From positions 4,068,949-4,132,948 of the forward strand of contig RPFO01000050.1 of the NCBI GenBank assembly GCA_009746045.1: a stretch of 64,000 bases of DNA. Direction: 5' to 3'. Made by a program: the position numbers and the translations under genes. This document shows positions 35,014-45,975 of the stretch, piece by piece (the first letter of the stretch is position 1; each line of letters starts with the position of its first letter). Source of the DNA: Mesostigma viride. Lineage: Eukaryota > Streptophyta > Mesostigmatophyceae > Mesostigmatales > Mesostigmataceae. Below the pieces are notes generated by a model. It had not been told where the DNA came from. It saw nothing but the letters and a program-made list of their open reading frames with translations, and ran no database searches.

Positions 35014-37044
35014 CTACGGCTCGGTCGCCGCCACCGTCGCATTCGCCAGGCAGGCGATCTCGTAGGGCTTGTCGACTAGCTGGATGTCCAGCCAGTGGGG
35101 CCCCTTGTCGGTGGGCACGGTCATGGCGTCGTCATCCCATCCATCATAGAAAAGCTTCACTGCTCGGCAGTGCGCTCTCGGTTTGCGCTCGTGGGGGTTG
35201 TACGAATTGTCCAGCAACGCCGTCACGTACGACAGCAGCACGGCCTGTCGCTGCTCGTCGCTGGCATCGGTCCCCCCGTGGACGAGTTCCCCCCCGGAGC
35301 TGCGGTACGAGTGGGGGTTGTATCTGATGACCAGCAGCGGCAGCCCCTCGCACGACTGTCCGAGGTTGAACAGCCGCACGAGCTCGCAGTACTGGTCGTA
35401 CGAGCGGTGCTGGTGCTCGTCGACCTCGACGATGAAGACGTGGGCACCATCCGTGTAGATGATAAAATCGGGCCGGCTCGCCACGCACTCGCCGCCGTGG
35501 ATCCGCCGGTCGTGCACCAGCGTCCACCGGGCGATGCGCACCTTCTGTAGGGCAGCGGCCACCTTCCACTCCTCGCGGTGTCGATGATTGTTGAACACGA
35601 CGGGGTCGCAGTACACGCAATGGTTGCGAAGGGGCCGTCGCTGGCCCGCGATCTTGCCCTCTGCTGGGGTGAGGACCACGGGCACCCCCGATCTCCACTC
35701 CCAGTGTAGACCACAGTTGTCGCACATGCCCGTCAGCCGCTGGTGGCCCGCCTCTGCGTGGGCGTCGCAGAAGCGCTCGCCATGATCCGGGCCCGCGTAC
35801 GTGCCCACGGCCTGGCATGCCTCCGCCTTGCACCGTTGTCGCGGCTCAGGGACGGCGGTTTTTTCCTTGTGCTTCGCGCAGTGGACGGCGCGTTTACCCA
35901 CGTCGCCCAACCGCGCATACGCCTCACACCCTTTCGGGTGTTCGCACCCGGGAGTCACCACATCCACCATGTCCGGCTCGGTGTGCTTCTTGCAGAACCG
36001 GGGCTTCTTGGCGCCGCGCTCCGCAAACGAGGGTCGCTCATCACACCCGGGCGGGTGTTGGCACCTGGGATTCACCACGTCCACCATGCCATCCTTGATG
36101 TGCTTCTTGCAGAACCGGGGCCTCTTGGCGCCGCGCTCCGCAAACGAGGGTTGCGCATCACACCCGGGCGGGTGTTGGCACCTGGAACTCCGCACGTCCA
36201 CCATGTCCGGCTCGGCGTGCTTCTTGCAGAACCTGCCTTTCTTGGCGCCGCGCTCCGCAAACGAGGGTTGCGCATCACACCCGGGCGGGTGTTGGCACCT
36301 GGGATTCACCACGTCCACCATGTCCGGCTCGGCGTGTTTCTTGCAGAACCGGGGCGTCTTGGCGCCGCGCTCCGCAAACGAGGGTTGCGCATCACACCCG
36401 GGCGGGTGTTGGCACCTGGGATGCACCACGTCCACCATGCCATCCACGATGTGCTCGCTGCAGAACCGGGGCCTCTTGGCGCCGCGCTCCGCAAACGAGG
36501 GTTTCGCATCACACCCGGCCGGGTGTTGGCACCTGGGATGCACCACGTCCACCATGCCATCCTCGATGTGTTTCTTGCAGAACCGGGGCTTCTTGGCGCC
36601 GCGCTCCGCAAACGAGGGTTGCGCATCACACCCGCCCGGGTGTTGGCACCTGGAACTCCGCACGTTCACCATGCCATCCTCGATGTGCTTCTTGCAGAAC
36701 CGGGGCTTCTTGGCGCCGCGCTCCGCAAACGAGGGTCGCGCATCACACCCGGTCGGGTGTTGGCACCTGGAACTCCGCACGTCCACCATGCTATTCTCGT
36801 CGTGGTTCCTGCTCGGCTCGCCAATCCGGCGCGTCCCATTCTGCACACAGTGTTTTACGACATCACCGCGGGGCCCGCGAACAGAGCGTGGGTAAGTGAC
36901 GGCGGCGCGTCTCCCACCACCACGTGCCCCTGCCCACCACGCCCACGCGCCCAACAATGCCACCCACCACGCCCACGCAGGCCACCCACCACCACACGCA
37001 CGCGCGCCAGCAACCAACACACCAATGCATGCCGTGTGGGACAT
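35014..37044 (-). CDS. EsV-1-7 repeat protein with C-terminal PD-(D/E)XK nuclease-like domain
   Basis: One open frame to the stop at 35014. Eight repeats of 39 residues (about 36770-35850) follow C-x5-C-x16-C-x2-H-x12, for example CQHPPGC, FCKKH, then DMVDV; a ninth is degenerate. This is the EsV-1-7 cysteine-rich motif known from Ectocarpus virus EsV-1, the brown-algal IMMEDIATE UPRIGHT protein and other algae. A CDNC/CVYC zinc-ribbon-like segment follows, then SRPDFIIYTDG (about 35475), VFIVEVDEHQH and LLVIRYNPHSY, the pattern of a PD-(D/E)XK nuclease family common in giant viruses. Expected catalytic residues are the D of RPD and the E of EVDE. Start: ATG at 37044 (676 aa) or 36789 (591 aa); the sequence between is Trp/Gly-rich and may be untranslated. 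The 117-bp repeat units are almost identical at DNA level, so the array expanded recently or is being homogenised. Confidence 0.85.
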   Translation of the reverse strand: MSHTACIGVLVAGARACGGGWPAWAWWVALLGAWAWWAGARGGGRRAAVTYPRSVRGPRGDVVKHCVQNGTRRIGEPSRNHDENSMVDVRSSRCQHPTGCDARPSFAERGAKKPRFCKKHIEDGMVNVRSSRCQHPGGCDAQPSFAERGAKKPRFCKKHIEDGMVDVVHPRCQHPAGCDAKPSFAERGAKRPRFCSEHIVDGMVDVVHPRCQHPPGCDAQPSFAERGAKTPRFCKKHAEPDMVDVVNPRCQHPPGCDAQPSFAERGAKKGRFCKKHAEPDMVDVRSSRCQHPPGCDAQPSFAERGAKRPRFCKKHIKDGMVDVVNPRCQHPPGCDERPSFAERGAKKPRFCKKHTEPDMVDVVTPGCEHPKGCEAYARLGDVGKRAVHCAKHKEKTAVPEPRQRCKAEACQAVGTYAGPDHGERFCDAHAEAGHQRLTGMCDNCGLHWEWRSGVPVVLTPAEGKIAGQRRPLRNHCVYCDPVVFNNHRHREEWKVAAALQKVRIARWTLVHDRRIHGGECVASRPDFIIYTDGAHVFIVEVDEHQHRSYDQYCELVRLFNLGQSCEGLPLLVIRYNPHSYRSSGGELVHGGTDASDEQRQAVLLSYVTALLDNSYNPHERKPRAHCRAVKLFYDGWDDDAMTVPTDKGPHWLDIQLVDKPYEIACLANATVAATEP

Positions 37045-38552
37045 CCGCGGATGCCACCCACGGCATCGACATAAACAGCTGCAGGACGTCAGCACCAAGC
37101 TGGCAAGGACGATCGACGGTGCATGTAGTCCACTTCGATAACGCGCGAATTACTAGCCGTCGATACGCTTTTTCGGGTCCGTTCTGGCCATCTTCGGAAA
37201 GTTTTGCGGGACGCGCAACAAATGTCGAGCAAGACGCTTTCCCAGAGCTCACCACGACGTGTCGACGTTTCACTTCACAGGCATCGGCAGGCAGGGAATT
37301 AGGGGATGAAAATCCGTCAATCCATCCATACATCCATCCACCGAATTTTGTCCCGAATTTGCAAGCATAAGGGTGAGGCTCTTCCGAAAATTGGCTCCGC
37401 CGTAGAGTTTCAACGGGCAAGTTGCAAACACGCACGTTACTTCAGTTGATTAGGTACGTGATTTATGTCTCTCGCCATGGCTGCCGGAACCCGCTGTCCC
37501 CCTGCCGGCCTGCCCTCAGTGCCCTGACAGCCTGAACTGCTTTGCCTAACCACGTGCGCAAGCTCTACCTAACCACGTGAGTCTGGATAAATAGTCAGCC
37601 AGGCCACGTGAGTCTGGATAATTAGTGCCCCCACCAGCCCAAGCAGGGCCCAAGCCCGCGCTGCTCAGGGCTCACTGAGCTGCTGAGCCTACCGCCTTCT
37701 GATACTTAAGACCTGCTTGGAGTACCGCGCCACTGGGCTCGGTGAGTCTGGATCAAATCCAAGACTCGCGGATTTGCGGATTTGCGAGACGAAACTCGCG
37801 AGTCTGGATCAAATCCAAAGACTCGCGAGTCTGGTAACTCTTGACCCTTGATCATATCCAGACTCGCGTTAGACTCCTTACCTTTGTTTCTATGTTTGTG
37901 ATGTCATGCTGTTCAGGCCTTCGGCCGTTCTCTGCTGCCCATGTGCGGCGTGGGCAACAACAACAACCTGAAGCAACCTGACAACAACAACAACAACAAC
38001 AACAATCCAGATCGCGAGTCTGAAAAAGTGCCCCCGGCCAGGTCACAACAGTTGTATAGGAAATGGCCGGATTTGCCGTTCAGTGGGTGTTACTCATGGT
38101 GTTACTCCTGGTGTGAGTGCACTGCGGGGGTTTTAGAAACGGGTGCGGAAACACTTTTTACGGAATTGGTGGTCACTGGTCTCAGTTGTCTGTGTGAAAA
38201 GGTTCCCGTTTTTACGCGTTATAAATCCCGTTTGCGCGTTGCAAAAAACGTTTTTGCCAGCATGGGAATTCGGCGATTCGGTTGGGAGTACTTGCTTTCC
38301 TGGTATTAGAAATCCCGTTTTTACACGTTATAAACCCCGTTGCAGGAATCGTATGGCTCAAACACTCTTGCCTGCATGGGAGTTCGGTTTAGTAGGGACT
38401 TCAGTCCTGTATTATGAGCCCCGAAGTCCGAACACGATAAATACCAGGTGGCGAGCCTTCATCGTCATTCCACAAATCCACCCAAGCCAGCATCTAGCTG
38501 AGCCCTCCACACAAAGCCTTGCCCACGCGCTCCCCACAGCAAAGACACAAAA
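37045..38552. other. No gene; short palindromic and direct repeats
   Basis: At 37735-37870 GACTCGCGAGTC palindromes and GAGTCTGGATCAAATCCAA recur. At 37949-38005 there is an interrupted (AAC)n tract. At about 38205-38385 a roughly 100-bp unit (CCCGTTTTTACGCGTTATAAA) is repeated imperfectly, just upstream of the next gene, possibly within its promoter. Confidence 0.5.
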
Positions 38553-39838
38553 ATGCCGGGCACAAGCAATTTCATCTATATAGGCCTCTGCGTCGCGCAG
38601 TTCCTCACCTTCTGCTCATACGTGGTGGTGACTGCTGGTGCCGGTACGTGCGGTCACGTGTAGTCTCGTGCTGCACTTCTGCCTCCCGTTATTATACTCG
38701 TTCGGATCATCCAGCATCTCCAAGATGACCTAATGACAATCGACGCAATTGCTCCTGTCACTTCATCCATGTCGCATCTGCAGCTCTGCTGCAGAAAAAG
38801 GCCAACACTCTGAAGATTTGGGACGGACTGACCGCAGCAGAAACAGCGGGCCTTACCGCTGCCTACAATGATGTCTTCCAGGTAATTGGGCGAGCGATGC
38901 CTGCCACCTTACAGTGATAGGATCATCGCTGCTCGCTAGCTGTTCTCGCCCTGACAGTCCTTCCTTATGTCGAGAACCAATAAGTCGATGAAAGTCTGAA
39001 GCTAGGCATTGCAAAGTGTTGGTGTGTTTCATATCTTGTGTAACGCAGCGAACATCGGCTAACCCACACCATTCATCCTCTCCTCGTATTGATCATGTTG
39101 ATTCATTGGATGTCCGTTTTTGCCTGCAGAGCACCCAGTACATCATTCCATACCCCAAGCAGCCTGAGTTCCAGTTCCAGTATGAGTGGTAAGTGACAGC
39201 TTCAATACCCAAGTGGTGCAGGTGTGTCAGTGGTTGTTAATTGTCAGAGCACTGTGTCTCTGAATGGTGGATCCACCCAGCTACTATAGTAATGTCAGCC
39301 TATTGATAGCACTGGATGCAACTTGAGTCCTTCCACCTGCACATGTATTTATGTGCATGTACACAGCACTTCAAACAAACAACCTAAAGGTTGTCATGGC
39401 AACGTTCGCCGCCATTCACAATCCACAAACGCTTGCCTCTTATCCCCTATCGCTAACAACTGCATATCCCTGACAACTGCTGACGCCCGCAGGTTCATCA
39501 TCGAGTTTGAGCTGTTCATCTTCCTCATCACCGCCACCTGCACCCTCTTCCCCAAGATCCTGACCCGCGTGCGCCCCGTGGCGCTGACCCTGATGTCCAC
39601 TGCCCTGGTACTCGTGTTCGATAACATCAACGGCATCTTCTTCCTACTGCGCAACGACACGGCCAAGGCCGTGTTTGAAGAGTACCGCATCGCGACTGCC
39701 CAGGCAGGCCTGATCATGGTGGGCATCTCCAATGGCCTGACCATCTTCTTCATGGGTCTGTACCAGGACGAGAAGGAGAAGGTGCAGGACGACCTCTCAG
39801 ACAGGACCGCGCCCAGCAAGGTCATGCACCCACTATAA
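38553..39838 (+). CDS. Four-pass membrane protein, 197 aa, four exons
   Basis: Exons 38553-38643, 38784-38881, 39130-39188, 39493-39838. All junctions are GT-AG with matching phases (1, 0, 2). The protein starts MPGTSNFIYIGLCVAQFLTF, giving a first hydrophobic segment at about residues 7-30. A soluble loop follows (LKIWDGLTAAETAGLTAAYN). Three further segments follow: FELFIFLITATCTLF, VALTLMSTALVLVFD and, after a short charged region, GLIMVGISNGLTIFFMGLY. The tail is charged (QDEKEKVQDDLSDR). The topology resembles tetraspan/MARVEL-like proteins, but I cannot assign a family. The last exon holds more than half the protein. Confidence 0.7.
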
Positions 39839-40616
39839 AGCACCGGTCTGGTCCCCGAGCTTCATAAATAGCCTTGCTGAGAGACAGTCAGCAACCACTA
39901 CTCCTGGTATAGATGTGGTACGTGCAAGTGCCGGACCTTGTACCGGAGTCAAACAATCTGTCCTGCTTACAACGCCAAACGGTCACCAGACACCCATGAG
40001 CATCGTCTCGCCAGAAACGGGCAGCCTGCATCCAGCGTTGGCAAGTCAAGACAAGAGACGTAGTTATGCGAGGTCGACATTCAAGGAAAAGGAGGGCGAT
40101 CTAAACCGTTGATAGCAAAAGTTGCTGGTCGACAACATCCTAGCATTGGCTAACTTACTTACCCTTTGCTTGGGAAGCTTGCGCTGAAGCTTATTCGCAC
40201 GAAAATGTTTCGAATTGTATTAGAGATCCATCCCGCAAATTCTTTCCTGACCTGAAACATTATTTATACGGGGAGGTGGCACCCCTAAGCCCCCATAAAC
40301 TGAAACTATTTAATATCAATTCCTTTTCAAATGTGTCAAGTGTTCGGGGACCCTAATTAATTCATTAATTAAGTAAACTCGTGCTCCCGTTGGGGAGTCA
40401 CGGAGCACCAGAGTGCACAACAGGAAGAAAGGGCACAAACCCCCTTTCTCCTTCATGCCTGAGGCATGCCACAGCTGCAATCGGACACGCGCTATCGATA
40501 GACAATCCGCGGCAAGCGCTGTGGGTGCAATAAGACCCATGTGAGCATATCATAACAAGGAGCGTGGGCAAGTAATCTCAAGGAGACAACCAGCGCAGGC
40601 GAGAACTCGGGAGAAT
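39839..40616. other. No gene recognised
   Basis: 3' flank of the four-pass membrane gene and spacer. The word CAAGGAGACAACCAGCGCAG near 40579 is shared with position 8704. Confidence 0.4.
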
Positions 40617-40756
40617 TAAAATTAAATTAAATTATATCATGCTTCCGTTGGGAGATCATGTAGCACATATTCCTTGATGGATGGTGGAGTGGAGAGAGCC
40701 GCGTAATCTAACTAACCTAACGCTAATCTATCTAGTCTAGAAAAATCCTAACTACC

Positions 40757-41463
40757 CTACTCATCAAAACGCCTCCTCCTCTTGGGGGGAGGTGGCTTGC
40801 CCACAGGGCCGGGCGTGTGAGCCTTGACAATCTTCTGCCACCGCGTCTTGTTCTGCATGGCAGTCCAAAGAAGGGAGAGAGAGTGGATGCGGTATTCAAA
40901 CTGGGCTGGGACCAGTAGGTCATCAATCCAGCAACATCTGGATGTAGTTCGTGACATGTTTCCCTACCCTTTTGGGAATGCCCTTGGGGCCAGGCCAGGT
41001 CACAATATGCCGCCCTGGCTGGCCAAGCCGCTGGGGGCCGGCCAGACCGAGGGCGGTGTCGACCTGGCTGGTGCGAGCAAGGTGTCCTACAAATGCTATC
41101 CTAGGCTGTCTAATCTCGTCCGAAACACGAGGCATGCCCTGATACAACGACTCTAATGACGGGCGCTTGGAAAAACCCTACGTTCAGGACCTGTCGGAGC
41201 ATCCTGTAAACGGTGCCGTCTAGCTTAGCTGCCAGTGCGGGTGTGAGTGTCCACGCCTCGGCGCCATACGTGAGCACCGTGAGGACGAGGACCTTGAAGA
41301 GCATGCGCTTGCGGTGCTCGCCCAGGCCCTTGGAGCGCCAGTAGGTGTTGAGCGAACGAAGCCTAGCCCAGGCCAGGCCGATGCGGATGTCCACATCGTC
41401 GGCGGCGGAGAATCCGGACAAGTAATCTGCTGTAATCTGAGCGTGGGCAAGTAATCTGATCAT
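40757..41463 (-). pseudogene. LINE ORF2 C-terminal fragment
   Basis: First frame (41463-41110): RIGLAWARLRSLNTYW, LFKVLVLTVLTYGAEAWTL and VYRMLRQVLNVG, the thumb/connector pattern that follows RT in apurinic-endonuclease LINEs. A second frame (about 41130-40925) continues PRIAFVGHLART, the usual R-x-x-x-x-G-H-x-x-R step, and a third ends with a KPPPPKRRRR tail near 40765. Frameshifts separate the pieces. No RT catalytic motif is present. Confidence 0.7.
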
Positions 41464-41633
41464 GGCCAGGACGTAGCATGGAGCTGTACAAAGGCTAAGC
41501 TAAGGCTATGGTTGGTTGTGTACCGTGCGTCAGCGGGGCACGTGACTAGGTATGATGGCTAGGCTAGGCAAACACTCTAGGCATGGCTGCCATATAGCGG
41601 CAGTGACTACCAATTATTCAAGCTAGGGCTATT

Positions 41634-43021
41634 CTAGCCCGCAGGCGGGGCGACCACATCTTGCGGTTGATAATCAGGTCCCAGCCTGCCCCTCCAGTAC
41701 ACCTTGGGCTTCTGGGCCGGGTCCTGCTTGTGGCGGAGGTATTCGGGCCACAGGTCGCGTCGCTGCTGCTGCTGAGCGGGGCCGGTCAGGTCGTCGTCCA
41801 GCGTCCAGGTGAGGTCGTGCAACCTCTTGCTACGAGAGAGGAACCGCTGCTTGTGCTCAGGGGAGCCGGGGAAGGTGAGCAGGACTGCATGGTGGGGGAG
41901 CCGCCTTGTCCCGTGCATGAGTGGGGAAGGTGACCAGTGGCACCCACGCAGTTCTACCTCACCAAGAAGGCCCATATGCGAGCAAGGATTTTGCTTTCAA
42001 ACGCACTTGCAAGCTTCTCGGAATTCTCACCTTCTTCCATGTCGAAGTTCTTGAGTATGGCGTTAAGGCTGCGCTTGGCGAGCTCGGCCTCCTCGCGGAG
42101 GTCGAGCTTCTGCTGCTGGAGCTGTGCTGCAATGGCGGATCGAGGTGGTGGATCGAGCTGGTGTGGTGCTTAAGCATGTCCGCCCAGGTCTGGGTGGGAG
42201 GAGCATCGCCGGCCGGGCCAGCGAGGGCTGGCTTGGCGGCAGTGTCCCTAGCTCACCGCCTGGGCAGTGAGGCCTGCGGTGTTTTGCAGGACCTCGACAT
42301 CTGGCGATGGCATTGTCCTGGAGGCGCTGGTCGATGTTGCGGAGCTGGGCGGTGATGGCGGCGGAGGAGGGTGGAGGTGGCGGTGGAGATGGTGGAGAGG
42401 AGGGGGAGCTCGGCACTCAGCGTGCCGCCCATGGCCGCCACATCTGCAGCGATGGGGGCCACGTGCTGCTCGAGGGCCTCCTTAAGGAGTGAGCGGATGG
42501 AGGATTCGGTTAAGGTGGTGGTGAGGGGCTTGGGGGGCCAAAGCTCCCCGATGGAGCGTCCAAGGAGGGAAAAGAGGGCGTATTGCTGGAGGTGGGGGCG
42601 GCGGAGTTTGGGGATATGGGGGTCGAAAGTGTAGGTGCGCCTCTGGAAAGCATCGAAGAGGCGACCCGGCCTGGATGAAGAGCTGCTTGCACAGTTCAAG
42701 AAGCGAGGCGCGTGCGATCAGAAAAACACGCAGGCCAGGATGCGATCTTCGTTGAGCTTGTCAAAAAAGCCGGGCTGGCTGGCGTCAAAGTCGTACTACT
42801 CGTCCGAATTCGGGTCGGCAGGGCGACTGCGCTTGGGTTCAGGCGACGCCGTGCTGGCGAGGCGAGCCCGGGAGGGGGCTGGGCAACCACTAGAGCTTGG
42901 CTAGTGGCGCCGCTGCCTTCTGGGCCGGTGGGCGAAGCTGCAGCTGGAGCTGCAGACGTATTTTCAGGGCCTATAGCGCAGCCGCCAGGCTGCGTTGCGC
43001 GGAGGAGCGTTTGCTCGCCAT
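41634..43021 (-). pseudogene. ORF1/gag-like protein, decayed (copy 2)
   Basis: Starts with the conserved MASKR at 43021, but TAG follows after 16 codons. Later segments, in shifting frames, match copy 1: LRRPHLQQYALFSLLGRS, LLKEALEQHVAPIAADVAAM, and the C-terminal RFLSRSKRLHDLTWTLDDDL then RRDLWPEYLRHKQD. Stop at 41634. At least three frame changes. Confidence 0.75.
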
Positions 43022-43439
43022 AATAGTGCGTAATGGCGTTGGGAAAATATATCAGCGTATGCGTCTTAGAAAGACACCGTGGTACTTTGCGTAATAGCTG
43101 CAGGCCGGTCACAATACTGAGTTACAGCTGTAACCGATGGTAGTAGCAGATGCGCCTAGAAAAGACGCATCGGTTGCAAGTGATCTGACTGCATTTGGGG
43201 CTCAGACGCAAAAGTTCTGAGCTCCGCCGTCACCCATGTCCGCTCGTGGCTCGTGGTTCGTGGCATAGGCATAGGGAGGAAATGCGGTGCTATAGCCTAA
43301 ACTAACAAGTTACTATTACCATTAATTACTACTACCGCTCGATATTATCTATCTAATGCCTAAACTAACAAACCGAGGGACATTAATTAATTAATTAATG
43401 AGCACGTGACTGCATCACGTGGGTGCCGATACAGAGTAA

Positions 43440-45603
43440 AGGAACCTTCAACCCTATATACACAGCGAGGAGGGAGGGCGCCCTAGCTTCTCTCACTGCC
43501 GCAGGTGGGTGCCCAGGCCACAGAGCGCTCTCTCCACGGCATATGGTGCATCATGCCGGGGCGCAACACTGTGGGTGCAATACAATTAACCAGTGCAATA
43601 CCATAGGTAGGCTGACGCATAGCTTATGCTACAAATGTGAGGTGGGCTCAAGACGTCGGCTAGTTAAGGCGCAAGCTGATGGCCACAAGGTGCCAGAGCT
43701 AATTGAAGGTACTATAACGCTGTGCGCTAATATCGTTTCAAGTGCTGTAATGCCTAAGCTATCCCATCATCGATTGCCCCCATCTAGACAACTAGCTGGA
43801 GTGCTCTAGATATCCCGGGGAAGCCCGGGGGGGCTTCCACAGTTTCTTGTTGACATAGAGGTCCCCGCCCCGCCAGTACACTTGGGGCTTCTCGGGGTTG
43901 GTCTTGTGGCGGATGTAGTCGGGCCACTGATCGCGCGGCGTTGCTACTGCTGGGCTGGCGTCAGGTCGTCGTCAAGCGACCAGGAGGTGTCCACCAGCTT
44001 CTTGCGGCGAGAGAGGAACCGAACTCGGGCTGTGATGTCGCTGAAGGTGAGGACCACTGGAGGGGGCCCAGCCTTGGCCCGTGGATGGGGCAGGTGGTAG
44101 GCGCCCTGCAATGCCGCACCTGGCAGCTGCATGCACGCCAAGAGCTGTTTCTTCAGCTCGTCGAGAAGAGAGTCATGGCACGAGGGACATGGCACCGAGG
44201 GACATGGCACGTAGCAGGTAGTGCCAAGCTCTAGCGGCCGGTCACCTCGATCGCGTTCTTCCCATGGCGGGTACATGACGCCCTTCTTCCCCACTGGGAG
44301 GGGATCATTGTCCTCTATGACCTGGGCCCAGATGGCCTTGTTCTGTTGTGCATGGCTGCGCTTGTCGAGCTCGGCCTCCTCGCGGAGGTCGAGGGTCTGT
44401 ACGCTCAGTTGTTGAGCTGTGCAGCGATGGCGGAGGTGCATGGCTCACGAATGGGTGGTATGGGTCTGCAGTATGGCGGCCCATGCAGGTCTGCATGGGT
44501 GAGAGCATCGCCGGCTGGGCCAGCGGGGGCTGGCCTGGCGGCAATGTCGTTCATCGACCTGGGGCGGTTAGGCCTGCGGTGTTTTGCAAGGACTCGATCA
44601 ATGGTGATGGCGTTATCCGCAAACCGCTTGTCGAGGTTGAGGAGCTAGCTGGGCGATGAAGGCGTCGATGGTAGCGGTGGTGCATGGCTTCGGAGGTGGA
44701 GGGGAGGAGGCGGGTGGCGGTGGGCAGGGGTGGAGAGCTAGGAGGGGAAGAGCTCTCGGCAGTCAGCGTGCCTCCCATGGCCGCGGCCGATGCCTATGCA
44801 GCGAGGGGCGTCATGTGCTGCTCGAAGGCGCGAGAGGTGAATTCGGTCATGCATGGAGGTGCATGGGAGTGGGGGGGGAGGGGGGGGGGGGGGGGGAGCC
44901 CATGCAGAAGCCATGCAGAAGCTCGTCGTCAGAGCACCTGAGGAGGGACTCAGCCGAGGGCGATGTGCTGAAGGCAGGGCCGGTCGAAGCGGTGCAGGAA
45001 GTCAGCAGCGCTGGGGACCTGACTGCTGTCCGGCATAATATGGAGATGCTGATGCCTGATGGCGGTCGGGTGGAGATGAATGCACAGTTTCAAAAGCTAG
45101 GCATAAGTCCGGCTTCTACGGGCCGTAGAAGATGCAGTTGGCCATCGCTCCCGGGATGAGAATTGAGAACCCCCGGGATGTGCTAATTGAAGCCACGTCG
45201 TCGACGGTAAAGGGGATAAATCGTGCAGCGCGGTTCTGCAGGGCGACAGCGGTTTTAATTGCTCAGGCGAGGCCGCAGCTGAGGAGCGGAGCAAACCACT
45301 ACTAAGGCTTGGGTAGTGGTACCGCTGGCAGCTAGCTTTCTTGGCCAGGATCGAGGCGTGGCTTCAGGCGTAGCTTCCGGGCGCTCAGCGGCCAAAGCCG
45401 TAAGGCTACGTTGCGTCGAGGTGCGTTTGCTCGCCATAATATGCGTAATAGCCTCGGGAAAATATATCAGCGTGCGCCTCGAGCGGGCTGCGGCATCGTA
45501 GCCGGAAAGACGAAGCGATTGTGATAGTACGTCGTGGCGAAATTTGGTGCCCAAACGTGAAAGTTATGGGCGCCGCCGTCAGCCATGGCTATCTCATGCA
45601 TGG
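43440..45603 (-). mobile_element. LINE-type ORF1 element copy 3 (mosaic)
   Basis: The 5' leader (45603-45438) and first codons match copies 1 and 2. The C-terminal ORF1 part and 3' UTR instead match copy 4 at 55.9-57.4 kb almost base for base (for example CCCGGGGGGGCTTCCACAGT on plus). It holds an intact TTAA at 43664-43667 exactly where copy 4 is interrupted by a piggyBac element. Confidence 0.7.
43944..45437 (-). pseudogene. ORF1/gag-like protein, decayed (copy 3)
   Basis: MASKRTSTQRSLTALAAE opens at 45437 and stops at 45255. Later pieces: ESLQNTAGLTAPGR (ends about 44551), QTLDLREEAELDKRS (about 44390), then LLDELKKQLLACMQLPGAAL and VLTFSDITARVRFLSRRK, the last two as in copy 4. Multiple frameshifts; C-terminal stop near 43944. 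Contains a run of about 16 G near 44880. Confidence 0.7.
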
Positions 45604-45975
45604 CTCATCCAGTGATAAGGCCCAGGTTACTCCTAAAAATGCCATGCTGTCCAGTTGTTGGCACGCAGCACCATCAGCTTAGCCGAGTTAGCTCTGGCCA
45701 CTTGGAACACCGCGAGCCCCGCCAAATTTTTACATAAACTTTTGTCCGGATTTCGTCCGAGATCTGGATTTTTCCCGCGCCGCGAGAGACGAAAACGACG
45801 AAAACACCCATGGCAGTCGAGCATCAGCTAGCGTTCTGAAACTTGCGTCATTTCAGCCGCCCGAGGTGTCAAAACGAAGCTTACATCACCTTTAATCGAT
45901 GGAATAACTTTGGAATGATATGAGCTGTGATTGCGACTAGGGCATTGAACGGGACAAGCATTTTTTTCCAGCGCA
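45604..45975. other. No gene recognised
   Basis: Spacer between copy 3 and the duplicated segment. Confidence 0.4.

Larger units (their letters stand above)
40617..43262 (-). mobile_element. LINE-type element copy 2: ORF1 plus ORF2 C-terminal remnant
   Basis: The 5' leader (about 43262-43022) matches copy 1 at 8.8 kb and the 3' end (CTCCCAACGGAA plus ATTTA pentamers at 40617-40665) matches its tail. Between them lie a decayed ORF1 and a fragment of ORF2 downstream of the RT core. The RT and endonuclease domains are deleted. This ties the ORF1-only elements to an autonomous two-ORF LINE. Confidence 0.75.

Noticed and set aside
35743-37074. 443-codon plus-strand frame with HHVHHVRLGV repeats
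   Set aside because: Antisense of the EsV-1-7 array; the minus frame has ordered Cys/His ligands and a nuclease domain.
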